Positions 16,505 to 25,254 of a stretch of 62,032 nucleotides of DNA are shown in pieces. The stretch's first letter is position 1, and each line of letters starts with the position of its first letter. The notes below the pieces were generated by a model. That model searched no databases. It was not told the origin of the DNA and was given only the letters and a program-made list of their open reading frames with translations. Location of the stretch: NCBI RefSeq assembly GCF_023223525.1, contig NZ_JALPRX010000091.1, positions 1 through 62,032 on the forward strand, read 5' to 3'. The stretch comes from Roseomonas acroporae. GTDB taxonomy: Bacteria > Pseudomonadota > Alphaproteobacteria > Acetobacterales > Acetobacteraceae. The position numbers and the translations under genes were made by a program.

Positions 16505-16643
16505 GACCCATATAATATGACCTATATAATTCAGCTATAGCTGATCGAGAAACATTCTAATATCGCGATCTTCCGGCAACCATTACAAGGTCGCCCGGAT
16601 GCCCCGCGGGGGCAGAGGCCGGTGGGGCGAAGGGAGGAGCAGC
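16505..16643. promoter_or_regulatory. Divergent promoter/operator of the LysR and decarboxylase genes
   Basis: This stretch is strikingly AT-rich for the region. TCAGCTATAGCTGA (16531-16544) is a 14-bp perfect palindrome containing a T-N11-A LysR-type core. TATAATATGACCTATATAAT just beside it offers overlapping -10-like boxes for either direction. It lies 26 bases from the LysR start and about 100 bases from the decarboxylase start. LysR binding is inferred from position and symmetry. Confidence 0.65.
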
Positions 16644-17183
16644 ATGGTTTCCGACACGGCGGAGGGGCCGGGCCAGTCCTGGCGGCGGGACGTCTTCGAC
16701 GTCCTCAAGGCGGCCGGCGTGAAGCACATCGTCTACGTGCCCGATGCGGGACACTCGACGGCGCTGCGGCTGGCCGAGGCGGATCCCGAGATCAATGCGG
16801 TGGTGCTGACCACCGAGGAGGAGGGCATCGGCTACCTCGCCGGCGCCTGGCTCGGCGGCGAGCGCGGCGCGCTGCTGATGCAGTCCTCCGGCGTCGGCAA
16901 CTGCATCAACACGCTCGGCCTCGTGGCCTGCGCCCGGTTCCCGTTCCTGACCGTGGTGACGATGCGCGGCGACTGGGCCGAGTTCAACCAGTGGCAGAAC
17001 CCGATGGGCCAGGCGACCGAGGCGGCGCTTCGCCTGATGGGGGTGATGACCTGGCGGGCGGACGACCCGAAGGACGTGGCGCCGCTGCTGCGGGGCGCGG
17101 CCACCATGGCCTTCGAGGGCGACGGCGCCTGCGCGGTGCTGCTCGGCCAGCGGCTGATCGGCGAGAAGGAGTGGGTGAAGTGA
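16644..17183 (+). CDS. ThDP-dependent decarboxylase, pyrimidine-domain subunit, 179 aa
   Basis: This is the small alpha subunit of a split thiamine-diphosphate decarboxylase, of the sulfopyruvate (ComD) or phosphonopyruvate decarboxylase type. The pyrimidine-binding domain is visible in FDVLKAAGVKHIVYVPDAGH, then LTTEEEGIGYLAGAWLGG, whose first Glu region carries the cofactor-activating glutamate. MQSSGVGNCINTLGL follows. The length suits a single domain. I chose the ATG at 16644 because GGGAGGAG lies just upstream; an in-frame ATG at 16599 lacks one. The stop overlaps the start of the beta subunit (GTGA). It is the first gene of the cluster divergent from the LysR gene. Sulfopyruvate, phosphonopyruvate or another 2-oxo acid are all possible substrates. 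Confidence 0.88.
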   Translation: MVSDTAEGPGQSWRRDVFDVLKAAGVKHIVYVPDAGHSTALRLAEADPEINAVVLTTEEEGIGYLAGAWLGGERGALLMQSSGVGNCINTLGLVACARFPFLTVVTMRGDWAEFNQWQNPMGQATEAALRLMGVMTWRADDPKDVAPLLRGAATMAFEGDGACAVLLGQRLIGEKEWVK

Positions 17184-17779
17184 GCGCCATCAACGTCCCG
17201 GGCGGCACCCTGGAGCGACGCGGCGTCGTCGCCGACCTGCTGCGCGAGCGCGGCGACCTGATGGTCGTCACCGGCCTCGGCTCGCCCTCCTACGACGTGA
17301 TGGCGGCGGGCGACCACGACCTCAACTACTACCTCTGGGCCGCCATGGGCAGTTCCATGACGGTGGGCCTCGGCCTCGCCATGGCGCAGCCGGACCGGCC
17401 GGTGCTGGTGGTGACGGGCGACGGCGAGTCGCTGATGGGCTTCGGGGCGCTGGCGACGATCGCGCTGCGCCGGCCGCGCAACCTCAGCATCGTCATCCTC
17501 GACAACGGCCATTTCGGCGAGACCGGGATGCAGCCGAGCCATGCCGGGCAGGGCATCGAGCTGACCCGCGTCGCCGAGGCCTGCGGCTTCCCCGTGGTGG
17601 ACCTCGTCACCGAGCGGCAGGGCGTCGAGCCGCTGCGCCGGCGCATCCACGCGAAGGAGAGCCTGAACCTCGCCGTGGTGAAGATCGAGGCGGTGAACCT
17701 GCCCCGCGCCCTGCCGCCGCGCGACGGCGTCTACGTCAAGAACCGCTTCCGCGCGGCGCTGGGCTTCCGCCCGGCCTGA
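17180..17779 (+). CDS. ThDP-dependent decarboxylase, diphosphate-domain subunit, 199 aa
   Basis: This is the beta partner of the preceding gene, carrying the ThDP diphosphate and magnesium site: VVTGDGESLMGFGALATIAL, continuing RRPRNLSIVILDNGHFGETG. That is the GDG(x)n motif, with D-N in place of the usual N-N at the end. It begins at a GTG whose TG is part of the alpha-subunit stop, so the two are translationally coupled and surely assemble together. AAGGAG lies about nine bases upstream. Homologs ComE and the C-terminal half of phosphonopyruvate decarboxylase have the same length. With an aldehyde dehydrogenase downstream, the likely path is 2-oxo acid to aldehyde to acid. Confidence 0.88.
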   Translation: MSAINVPGGTLERRGVVADLLRERGDLMVVTGLGSPSYDVMAAGDHDLNYYLWAAMGSSMTVGLGLAMAQPDRPVLVVTGDGESLMGFGALATIALRRPRNLSIVILDNGHFGETGMQPSHAGQGIELTRVAEACGFPVVDLVTERQGVEPLRRRIHAKESLNLAVVKIEAVNLPRALPPRDGVYVKNRFRAALGFRPA

Positions 17780-18008
17780 CGGAGACCGGGGCGCGGTGCC
17801 TTCGGGCGCGGCGCCCCTTTCGGCGTGCCGGCGGCCGGGGCGTGCCGCAGAGCGCATCCAGGTGGGCGCATCCAGGGGGCGTACCCGAGGGGCGTGCCGG
17901 ATGCGGCCGGCGTCACGAACCCGGCCTATTCGTGTGTCCGGCCGCGGGCCGGAACGGCCGGGCGATGCGCGCGGCCGCGCCAGCCGGGCCAATCGAGGGA
18001 GCAACGTC

Positions 18009-19496
18009 ATGACGGAACTGGTACGCTACCTGAACACGGTCGATGGCCGCCGCCGCGCGGCCGCGGACGGCCAGTGGATCGTCTCCCAGAACCCCTTCAC
18101 CGGCGAGGCCTGGGCCGAGGTGCCGCGCGGCACGAAGGCCGATGCGGACGAGGCGGTGGCCGCCGCGCACCGCGCCTTCACCGGCGGCGCCTGGCCGGCG
18201 CTGAGCGCCACGGCGCGCGGCAAGCTGCTGCGTCGCCTCGGCGACCTGATCGCGCGCGACGCCGACAAGCTCGCCGCCATCGAGGTGCGCGACAACGGCA
18301 AGCTGCTGGCCGAGATGGGCGGGCAGCTCCGCTACATCCCCGAGTGGTTCCACTATTACGGCGGCCTCGCGGACAAGATCGAGGGCGGCGTCCTGCCGAT
18401 GGACAAGCCCGAGATGTTCGCCTTCACCAAGCACGAGCCGCTCGGCGTGGTGGTGGCGATCACGCCCTGGAACTCGCCGCTGCTGCTGCTCGCCTGGAAG
18501 CTGGCGCCGGCGCTGGCGGCGGGCTGCACCGTGGTCATCAAGCCCTCCGAGTTCACCTCCTGCTCCACCCTCGCCTTCGTCGAGCTGATCGAGGAGGCGG
18601 GCTTCCCGCCGGGCGTGGTCAACACCGTCACCGGCTACGGCAGCGAGCTGGGTGCGGCGCTGACCGAGCACCCGCTGGTCGCCAAGGTCGCCTTCACCGG
18701 CGGCGACGCGACGGGCGCCGCGGTGTACGGCGCCGCCGCGAAGGGCCTCAAGCACGTCACGCTGGAGCTGGGCGGCAAGTCGCCCAACATCGTCTTCGAC
18801 GACGCCAATCTCGACGATGCGGTGAAGGGCGCCATCTCCGGCATCTTCGCCGCCTCCGGGCAGACCTGCATCGCCGGTTCCCGCCTGCTGGTGCAGCGCT
18901 CGGTCTACGAGGAGGTGGCGGGCCGCGTCGCGGCCTTCGCCGGCACCGCGAAGCTCGGTGATCCGATGCGGTCGGAGACCCAGGTCGGGCCGATCACCAC
19001 CCTGCCGCAGCGCGACAAGGTGCTCTCCTACATCGACGTGGCGCGCAACGAGGGGGCGCGCTGCCTGCTCGGCGGCGGGCGGCCCGGGGCGCCGGAGCTG
19101 GCGCGCGGCTGGTTCGTGGAGCCGACCATCTTCGCCGACGTGACCAACGGGATGCGCATCGCGCGCGAGGAGGTGTTCGGCCCCGTGCTGTCCATCATCC
19201 CCTTCGAGGACGAGGCGCACGCGGTCGAGATCGCCAACGACACCATCTACGGCCTCGCGGCGGGCGTGTGGACCGGCAGCTCCCGGCGTGCCTTCCTGAT
19301 GGCGGACCGGCTGCAGGCCGGCACGGTGTGGGTGAACACCTACCGCGCCGTCAGCTTCATGGCGCCCTTCGGCGGCTACAAGCGCAGCGGCATCGGGCGC
19401 GAGAGCGGGCAGGAGGCGATCCGCGAATACCTCCAGACCAAGACGGTCTGGATGAACCTTGCGGAAGGCGTGCCCAACCCGTTCGTGCTGCGGTAG
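18009..19496 (+). CDS. NAD(P)-dependent aldehyde dehydrogenase, 495 aa
   Basis: A full-length member of the ALDH superfamily that oxidises an aldehyde to an acid in the cytoplasm. The conserved stations are present: ITPWNSPLLLLAWKLAPALA (cofactor fold), VVIKPSEFTSCSTLAFVELI, FTGGDATG, LELGGKSPNIVFDDA with the general-base Glu, SGQTCIAGSRLLVQ with the catalytic Cys, EEVFGPVLSIIPFEDEA, and the C-terminal FGGYKRSGIGRESG. GAGGGAG precedes the ATG at 18009 by about seven bases. The frame is open further upstream without a better start. The glycine after FTGG differs from the more common FTGST. It probably consumes the aldehyde made by the ThDP decarboxylase upstream. The physiological substrate is not readable from sequence. 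Confidence 0.93.
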   Translation: MTELVRYLNTVDGRRRAAADGQWIVSQNPFTGEAWAEVPRGTKADADEAVAAAHRAFTGGAWPALSATARGKLLRRLGDLIARDADKLAAIEVRDNGKLLAEMGGQLRYIPEWFHYYGGLADKIEGGVLPMDKPEMFAFTKHEPLGVVVAITPWNSPLLLLAWKLAPALAAGCTVVIKPSEFTSCSTLAFVELIEEAGFPPGVVNTVTGYGSELGAALTEHPLVAKVAFTGGDATGAAVYGAAAKGLKHVTLELGGKSPNIVFDDANLDDAVKGAISGIFAASGQTCIAGSRLLVQRSVYEEVAGRVAAFAGTAKLGDPMRSETQVGPITTLPQRDKVLSYIDVARNEGARCLLGGGRPGAPELARGWFVEPTIFADVTNGMRIAREEVFGPVLSIIPFEDEAHAVEIANDTIYGLAAGVWTGSSRRAFLMADRLQAGTVWVNTYRAVSFMAPFGGYKRSGIGRESGQEAIREYLQTKTVWMNLAEGVPNPFVLR

Positions 19497-19566
19497 CGCG
19501 CGACGGCCGCCCGGGGCAGGGCGACGCCGAGAGATCGGCCCCGAAGCAACGAACACCGGAGGAACC

Positions 19567-20568
19567 ATGTCCAGGATCGGACGCCGTACCCTGCTCAAGG
19601 CCGCCGCCTCGGCCGGCCTCGCGCCCGCTCTCGTCACGCCTGCTCTCGTCACGCCTGCTTTGGCGGCGGGCTGGCCGAGCCAGCCGGTGCGGCTCGTCTG
19701 CCCCTTCGCGGCCGGCGGGCCGACCGACGTGGCGGCGCGGATCGTGGCCGAGGGCCTGACGCCGGCGCTGTCGCAGCGCGTGATCGTCGAGAACCGCACC
19801 GGCGCCGGCGTGGTGGTGGGCACCGAGGCGGTGGCGAAGGCGCGCGACGGCCACACCTTCCTCTACACCACCATCGCGCACGCGGTGCTGCGGCCGCTGT
19901 TCCGCAACCTCAGCTTCGATCCCGACGCCGATTTCGTCCCCGTCGCCCTGATCGGCGTGATCCCCATGCTGCTCCAGGTGAACGACGACCTGCCGGCGCG
20001 CAGCCTGCCGGAGCTGATCGCGCTGTTCCGGACGCATCCCGGCGAGTTCAACTACGGCAGCTCCGGCGCGGGCGGCGCCGTGCATCTCGCGACCGAGCTG
20101 TTCTTGCGCCAAGCCGGCGGGCTGCGGGTCAACCACATTCCCTACCGGGGCGCGGCGCCGGCCATGCCGGACCTGCTGAACGGCTCGCTGGCCATGTTCC
20201 TCAACGTCGCCTCGGACGGCATCGTCAGCGTCCAGCGCGGCAACACCAGGGGACTGGCCATCAGCGGCACGCACCGCATCCCGCAGCTCCCGGATGTCCC
20301 GACCTTCGCCGAGGGCGGCCTGCCGGACTACGAGGCCTACACCTGGCACATGATCCTCGCCCCCGCCGGCACGCCGCCCGAGGTGGTGCAGGCGGTGAGC
20401 GCGGGCGTGAACCGCACCATCGCCGGCGGCCAGGCGAAGCAGCGCCTGGAGGAGCAGGCGATGGAGCTGCGCCCCGCCGGCACGCCCGCCACCGCCGCCG
20501 CCTGGCTGCGGGCCGAGACGGCGAAGTGGGCCGAGGTGATCCGCGCCGCCGGCCTGCAGCCCCAGTGA
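19567..20568 (+). CDS. Bug/TctC-type tripartite tricarboxylate transporter binding protein, 333 aa
   Basis: A periplasmic solute-binding protein of the Bug (TctC) family. The N-terminus MSRIGRRTLLKAAASAG is a Tat-like signal running to ALAAGWPSQPVRL. The family signatures follow: VRLVCPFAAGGPTDVAARIV, VIVENRTGAGVVVGTEAVAK, NYGSSGAGGAVHLATELF with the NHIPYRGAAPAMPDLLNG stretch, and LPDVPTFAEGGLPDYEAYTW. The mature fold holds a carboxylated ligand between two lobes. GGAGG stands four bases before the ATG. No TctA or TctB genes are nearby, as is common for the expanded Bug families of Burkholderiales and Acetobacteraceae. A 15-bp exact tandem duplication lies within the signal peptide coding region. 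Confidence 0.93.
   Translation: MSRIGRRTLLKAAASAGLAPALVTPALVTPALAAGWPSQPVRLVCPFAAGGPTDVAARIVAEGLTPALSQRVIVENRTGAGVVVGTEAVAKARDGHTFLYTTIAHAVLRPLFRNLSFDPDADFVPVALIGVIPMLLQVNDDLPARSLPELIALFRTHPGEFNYGSSGAGGAVHLATELFLRQAGGLRVNHIPYRGAAPAMPDLLNGSLAMFLNVASDGIVSVQRGNTRGLAISGTHRIPQLPDVPTFAEGGLPDYEAYTWHMILAPAGTPPEVVQAVSAGVNRTIAGGQAKQRLEEQAMELRPAGTPATAAAWLRAETAKWAEVIRAAGLQPQ
19629..19658 (+). repeat. 15-bp tandem duplication in a signal peptide
   Basis: CTCGTCACGCCTGCT occurs at 19629-19643 and again, exactly, at 19644-19658. It encodes LVTPA twice inside the signal peptide of the Bug protein, lengthening the hydrophobic region without changing frame. Confidence 0.9.
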
Positions 20569-20746
20569 CGGAAGGGCCGTGATGCCGGGCCGGTGACCCG
20601 GCTGGCGGCCCGGGCCGGCTGCCTGCCGGTCGGCCCGCCCGCGCATGGCCGGTGTGGCGGTCATGCGTGAAAGGGGAAATCATGCGGACCGGCACCGGGG
20701 CGGCTCGTCCGACCCGGCGACGGTGGCGACGACGGTGAGGATGACG

Positions 20747-21445
20747 ATGGACGATGACCACTTCCTGCTGCTGCTGCCCGGGCTGCTCTGCGACGCGGCG
20801 CTCTGGCGGCACCAGCTTTCGGCGCTCGCGGATCTCGTCTATCCCACGGTCGCCGACCTGACGCGCGACGACAGCGTCGCCGCGATGGCCGCGCGCGCCC
20901 TCGCCGCGGCGCCGCCGCGCTTCGCCCTGGCCGCGCTGTCGATGGGCGGCTACGTCGCCTTCGAGATCATGCGGCAGGCGCCGGAGCGCGTGACGCGGCT
21001 GGCCCTGCTCGACACCAGCGCCGCCCCGGACAGCCAGGAACGGGCGTCGCAGCGCCACGCGGCGATGGAGTCCCTGAAGATCGGCCGCTTCGCCGGCGTC
21101 ACCAGCCGGATGCTGCCGCAGCTCGTCCATGAACGGCACGTCGAGGGGCCGGTCGGCACCGAGGTGCGCGCCATGGCGGCGCGCGTCGGGTCGGAAGCGT
21201 TCCTGCGGCAGCAGCGGGCCATCCTGGGCCGGCCGGACTCGCGGCCCCTGCTGCCCGGCATCGCCGTGCCGACGCTGGTGGCGGTGGGCGACGCGGACGT
21301 GCTGACCCCGCCCGCGGAGGCGGCGGAGATCCGCGACGGCATCGGCGGCGCCGCCTTCCACCTGTTCCCGGGCTGCGGCCACCTGCCGCCGCTCGAGAGC
21401 CCCGACGAGACCAGCGCGCTGCTGCGCCACTGGCTGACCGACTGA
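20747..21445 (+). CDS. Alpha/beta-hydrolase, 232 aa
   Basis: A small alpha/beta-hydrolase. The product shows LLLLPGLLCDAALW (oxyanion-hole strand), the nucleophile elbow ALSMGGYVAFEIM with Ser, the acid in VAVGDADVLTPP and the catalytic His in GCGHLPPLESP, a complete triad. A short helical cap lies between. The ATG at 20747 has GAGG six bases upstream. ATG at 20741 lies directly on that site and is less likely. It sits in the same direction between the Bug gene and pyruvate carboxylase. It resembles esterases or 3-oxoadipate-enol-lactonase-like hydrolases, but the substrate cannot be assigned. Confidence 0.88.
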   Translation: MDDDHFLLLLPGLLCDAALWRHQLSALADLVYPTVADLTRDDSVAAMAARALAAAPPRFALAALSMGGYVAFEIMRQAPERVTRLALLDTSAAPDSQERASQRHAAMESLKIGRFAGVTSRMLPQLVHERHVEGPVGTEVRAMAARVGSEAFLRQQRAILGRPDSRPLLPGIAVPTLVAVGDADVLTPPAEAAEIRDGIGGAAFHLFPGCGHLPPLESPDETSALLRHWLTD

Positions 21446-21597
21446 GGGACGCTCCGTGTCCCCGTGGCGCCGACGCCCTTGACGGCGGGGTGCTGCGGGC
21501 GCGGTCATTCGTATTGAATCAGGATCGATCGGAGGCGGCCGCGGCCCGGCGTGCGAGCAAGGGACGCGGCGGGATTACGACCCGCGAGGAGGAAGGT

Positions 21598-24500
21598 GTG
21601 CAAGGCAGGATCAGTCGGATCATGGTCGCCAACCGCTCGGAGATCGCGATCCGCGTCTTCCGGGCGGCGGCCGAGATGGGCATCCGGACGGTCGCGATCT
21701 ACGCGGCGGAGGACAAGCTCTCGCTGCATCGCTTCAAGGCGGACGAGGCCTACCTGATCGGCCAGGGCAGGGGGCCGCTCGCCGCCTACCTCTCGATCGA
21801 GGAGGTGGTTCGCGCGGCGCGGCAGGCCGGGGTGGACGCGATCCATCCCGGCTACGGCTTCCTCTCCGAGAGCCCGGAATTCGCCGAGGCCTGCGCCGAG
21901 GCCGGCATCATCTTCATCGGCCCGCGCCCGGACACGATGCGCACGCTGGGCAACAAGGTGGCGGCGCGCAACCTCGCCATCTCGGTCGGCGTGCCGGTGA
22001 TGCCCGCGACCGACCCGCTGCCCGACGACCCGGAGGAGGTGAAGCGCCTCGCCGCCGCGATCGGCTATCCGGTGATGCTAAAGGCCTCCTGGGGCGGCGG
22101 CGGCCGCGGCATGCGGCCGATCGAGCGCGAGGAGGAGCTGCTCGGCGCGGTGGAATCCGCCCGGCGCGAGGCGAAGTCCGCCTTCGGCAAGGACGAGGTG
22201 TACCTGGAGAAGCTGGTGCGGCGCGCCCGGCACGTCGAGGTGCAGCTGCTCGGCGACTCGCACGGCAACCTCGTCCACCTGTTCGAGCGCGACTGCTCGA
22301 TCCAGCGCCGGCACCAGAAGGTGGTGGAGCGGGCGCCGGCCCCCTATCTCGACGAGGCGACGCGCGCGGCGCTGTGCGAGGCGGCGCTCAGGATCGGCCG
22401 CGCGACCCGCTACCAGGGCGCCGGCACGGTCGAGTTCCTGATGGACGCCGACACCGGCGCCTTCTACTTCATCGAGGTCAACCCGCGCATCCAGGTCGAG
22501 CACACCGTCACCGAGGTCGTCACCGGGCTCGACATCGTCAAGGCGCAGATCCGCATCGCCGAGGGCGGCCGTCTCGGCGTGCTGGAGGAGACCGGCATCC
22601 CGCCGCAGGACCGCATCACGCTGGACGGCCACGCCCTGCAGTGCCGCATCACGACGGAGAACCCCGAGAACGGCTTCGTCCCCGACTACGGCCGCATCAC
22701 CGCCTATCGCGGCGCCTTCGGCTTCGGCATCCGCGTCGACGGCGGCACCGCCTATTCCGGCGCGGTGGTGACGCGCTTCTACGACCCGATGCTGGAGAAG
22801 GTCACGGCCTGGGCGCCCACGCCGCAGGAGGCGATCGCGCGCATGGACCGGGCGCTGCGCGAGTACCGGATCCGGGGGGTGGCGACCAACCTGCCCTTCC
22901 TCGAAGCGATCATGACCCACCCGAAATTCCGGGCCGACGACTACACCACGCGCTTCATCGACGAGACGCCGGAGCTGTTCCAGACCGGCCGGCGGCAGGA
23001 CCGCGCCACGCGGCTGCTGACCTACGTCGCCGACGTCACGGTGAACGGCCACCCCGAGGTGAAGGGCCGGCCGAAGCCGCCCGCGCATGCGCGCGTGCCG
23101 GTCGCGCCGCAATTCGCGCCCGCCTCCCTGGCGCTGGAGGCACCGGACGGAAGCCGCTTCCCCGGCACCAGGCCGCTGCTCGACGCGATCGGCCCCGTCG
23201 CCTTCGGCGCCTGGATGCGCGACCAGAAGCGGCTGCTGCTGACCGACACCACCATGCGCGACGCGCACCAGTCGCTGCTGGCCACGCGCTTCCGCACCCA
23301 CGACATCGCCGGCGTCGCCGAGGCCTATGCGGAGGGGCTGCCGCAGCTCCTCTCGGTGGAATGCTGGGGCGGCGCCACCTTCGACGTCGCGATGCGCTTC
23401 CTCAACGAGGACCCGTGGGAGCGGCTGGCGCTGCTGCGCGCCCGCATGCCGAACCTGCTGCTGCAGATGCTGCTGCGCGGCGCCAACGGCGTCGGCTACA
23501 CCAACTATCCGGACAACGTGGTCCGCCACTTCATCGCCGAGGCCGCGAAGGGCGGCATCGACCTGTTCCGCGTGTTCGACTGCCTGAACTGGGTGGAGAA
23601 CATGCGCGTCGCCATCGACGCGGTGTGCGAGCAGGGCAAGCTGGCCGAGGGCGCCATCTGCTACGCCGGCGACATCCAGGACCCGGACCGGGCGAAGTAC
23701 TCGCTTTCCTACTACGTCGACATGGCGAAGGCGCTGGAGAAGGCGGGCTGCCACATCCTGGCGATCAAGGACATGGGCGGGCTGCTGCGCCCCTCGGCGG
23801 CGCGGGTGCTGGTGAAGGCGCTGCGCGAGGCGGTGGGGCTGCCGGTCCATCTGCACACCCACGACACCTCCGGCATCTCCGCCGCGACCGTGCTGGCCGC
23901 GGTGGAGGCCGGGGTGGACGCGGCCGACGCGGCGATCGACGCGATGTCCGGCCAGACCTCGCAGCCCTGCCTCGGCTCGCTGGTCGAGGCGCTGCGCCAC
24001 GACGGGCGGGCGACGGGCCTCGACCCGGACGCGATCCGGCGGATCAGCTTCTACTGGGAGGCGGCGCGGACCCAGTACGCGGCCTTCGAGAGCGACCTGA
24101 AGTCCGGCGCCTCCGAGGTCTACCTGCACGAGATGCCGGGCGGGCAGTTCACCAACCTCAAGGAGCAGGCGCGCTCGCTCGGGCTGGAGACGCGCTGGCA
24201 CGAGGTGGCGCGCACCTACCGCGCCGCCAACGACCTGCTCGGCGACATCGTCAAGGTCACGCCTTCCTCCAAGGTGGTGGGCGACCTCGCGCTGATGATG
24301 GTCTCGCAGGAGCTGACGCCCGCGGACGTGCTCGACCCGGCGCGCGACATCACCTTCCCCGCCTCCGTCGTGGAGATGCTGCGCGGCGACATGGGCCAAC
24401 CGCTCGGCGGCTGGCCGCCCGCCCTGCAGGCCAAGGTGCTGAAGGGCGAGGCGCCGATCACCGAGCGGCCCGGCGCGCTGATGCCGCCGGCCGACCTCGC

Positions 24501-25077
24501 CGCGGAGCGCGCGGCGGCCGAGGCGCGCTGCGGCCACGCGCTGGGCGATCGGGAATTCGCCTCCTACCTGATGTACCCGAAGGTGTTCGCGGATTTCGAC
24601 GCGGCGGCGCGCAAGTACGGTCCGGTCTCGGCGCTGCCGACGCCGGTCTTCTTCTACGGCATGGCGGTGGGCGAGGAGATCCCGGTGGAGATCGAGCCGG
24701 GCAAGACGCTGGTCGTCCAGCTCCAGGCCATCGGCGAGGCGGACGAGGACGGGCTGGTGCCGGTCTTCTTCGAGCTGAACGGCCAGCCACGCCTGATCCG
24801 GATCCGCGACCGCTCCGCCGCCGTCACGACCGAGGCGGCGCGCAAGGCCGATGACGGCAACCCCGCCCATGTCGGCGCGCCGATGCCCGGCACCATCTCC
24901 ACCATCGCGGTGCGCGAGGGCGACCCGGTGCGACCCGGCGACACGCTGCTCACGATCGAGGCGATGAAGATGGAGATGCGGATCCAGGCGACGCGGGATG
25001 GGGTGGTGGGCGAGATCACCACCCGCGTCGGCCGCGCCGTCGAGGCGAAGGATCTGCTGCTGGTCCTCAAGGAATGA
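21598..25077 (+). CDS. pyc: Pyruvate carboxylase, 1159 aa
   Basis: Makes oxaloacetate from pyruvate, bicarbonate and ATP, a biotin-dependent anaplerotic reaction in the cytoplasm. The single chain has biotin carboxylase first (VANRSEIAIRVFRAAAEMGI; ATP loop KASWGGGGRGM at about 160-170; EVNPRIQVEHTVTE at about 293). The carboxyltransferase barrel follows (LLTDTTMRDAHQSLLATRF at about 549), and the biotinyl domain comes last, with EAMKMEMRIQ and the modified Lys near 1124. Length matches the family (about 1150). I chose the GTG at 21598 because AGGAGG lies five bases before it. The frame is open upstream, and ATG 21622 (MVANRSE) is an alternative. It is long and intact, and it lies within a catabolic cluster. 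Co-regulation is not shown. Confidence 0.97.
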   Translation: MQGRISRIMVANRSEIAIRVFRAAAEMGIRTVAIYAAEDKLSLHRFKADEAYLIGQGRGPLAAYLSIEEVVRAARQAGVDAIHPGYGFLSESPEFAEACAEAGIIFIGPRPDTMRTLGNKVAARNLAISVGVPVMPATDPLPDDPEEVKRLAAAIGYPVMLKASWGGGGRGMRPIEREEELLGAVESARREAKSAFGKDEVYLEKLVRRARHVEVQLLGDSHGNLVHLFERDCSIQRRHQKVVERAPAPYLDEATRAALCEAALRIGRATRYQGAGTVEFLMDADTGAFYFIEVNPRIQVEHTVTEVVTGLDIVKAQIRIAEGGRLGVLEETGIPPQDRITLDGHALQCRITTENPENGFVPDYGRITAYRGAFGFGIRVDGGTAYSGAVVTRFYDPMLEKVTAWAPTPQEAIARMDRALREYRIRGVATNLPFLEAIMTHPKFRADDYTTRFIDETPELFQTGRRQDRATRLLTYVADVTVNGHPEVKGRPKPPAHARVPVAPQFAPASLALEAPDGSRFPGTRPLLDAIGPVAFGAWMRDQKRLLLTDTTMRDAHQSLLATRFRTHDIAGVAEAYAEGLPQLLSVECWGGATFDVAMRFLNEDPWERLALLRARMPNLLLQMLLRGANGVGYTNYPDNVVRHFIAEAAKGGIDLFRVFDCLNWVENMRVAIDAVCEQGKLAEGAICYAGDIQDPDRAKYSLSYYVDMAKALEKAGCHILAIKDMGGLLRPSAARVLVKALREAVGLPVHLHTHDTSGISAATVLAAVEAGVDAADAAIDAMSGQTSQPCLGSLVEALRHDGRATGLDPDAIRRISFYWEAARTQYAAFESDLKSGASEVYLHEMPGGQFTNLKEQARSLGLETRWHEVARTYRAANDLLGDIVKVTPSSKVVGDLALMMVSQELTPADVLDPARDITFPASVVEMLRGDMGQPLGGWPPALQAKVLKGEAPITERPGALMPPADLAAERAAAEARCGHALGDREFASYLMYPKVFADFDAAARKYGPVSALPTPVFFYGMAVGEEIPVEIEPGKTLVVQLQAIGEADEDGLVPVFFELNGQPRLIRIRDRSAAVTTEAARKADDGNPAHVGAPMPGTISTIAVREGDPVRPGDTLLTIEAMKMEMRIQATRDGVVGEITTRVGRAVEAKDLLLVLKE

Positions 25078-25254
25078 GGGGGAGGCGGGGCATGGCGATC
25101 GGGGGCGTGGCGATCGGGCGAACGGTGCGCGCAGCCGGTTCGGCCTGCCGCGGCCGGCCGCGCGCCGTTCCTGCCGGCCGCCCCGGTCGAGGCCGGCCCG
25201 CGGCGGGATGGACCGGCGGTCGTATGGCGAAGCTCTCGAGAGGAGGAGATGTCG

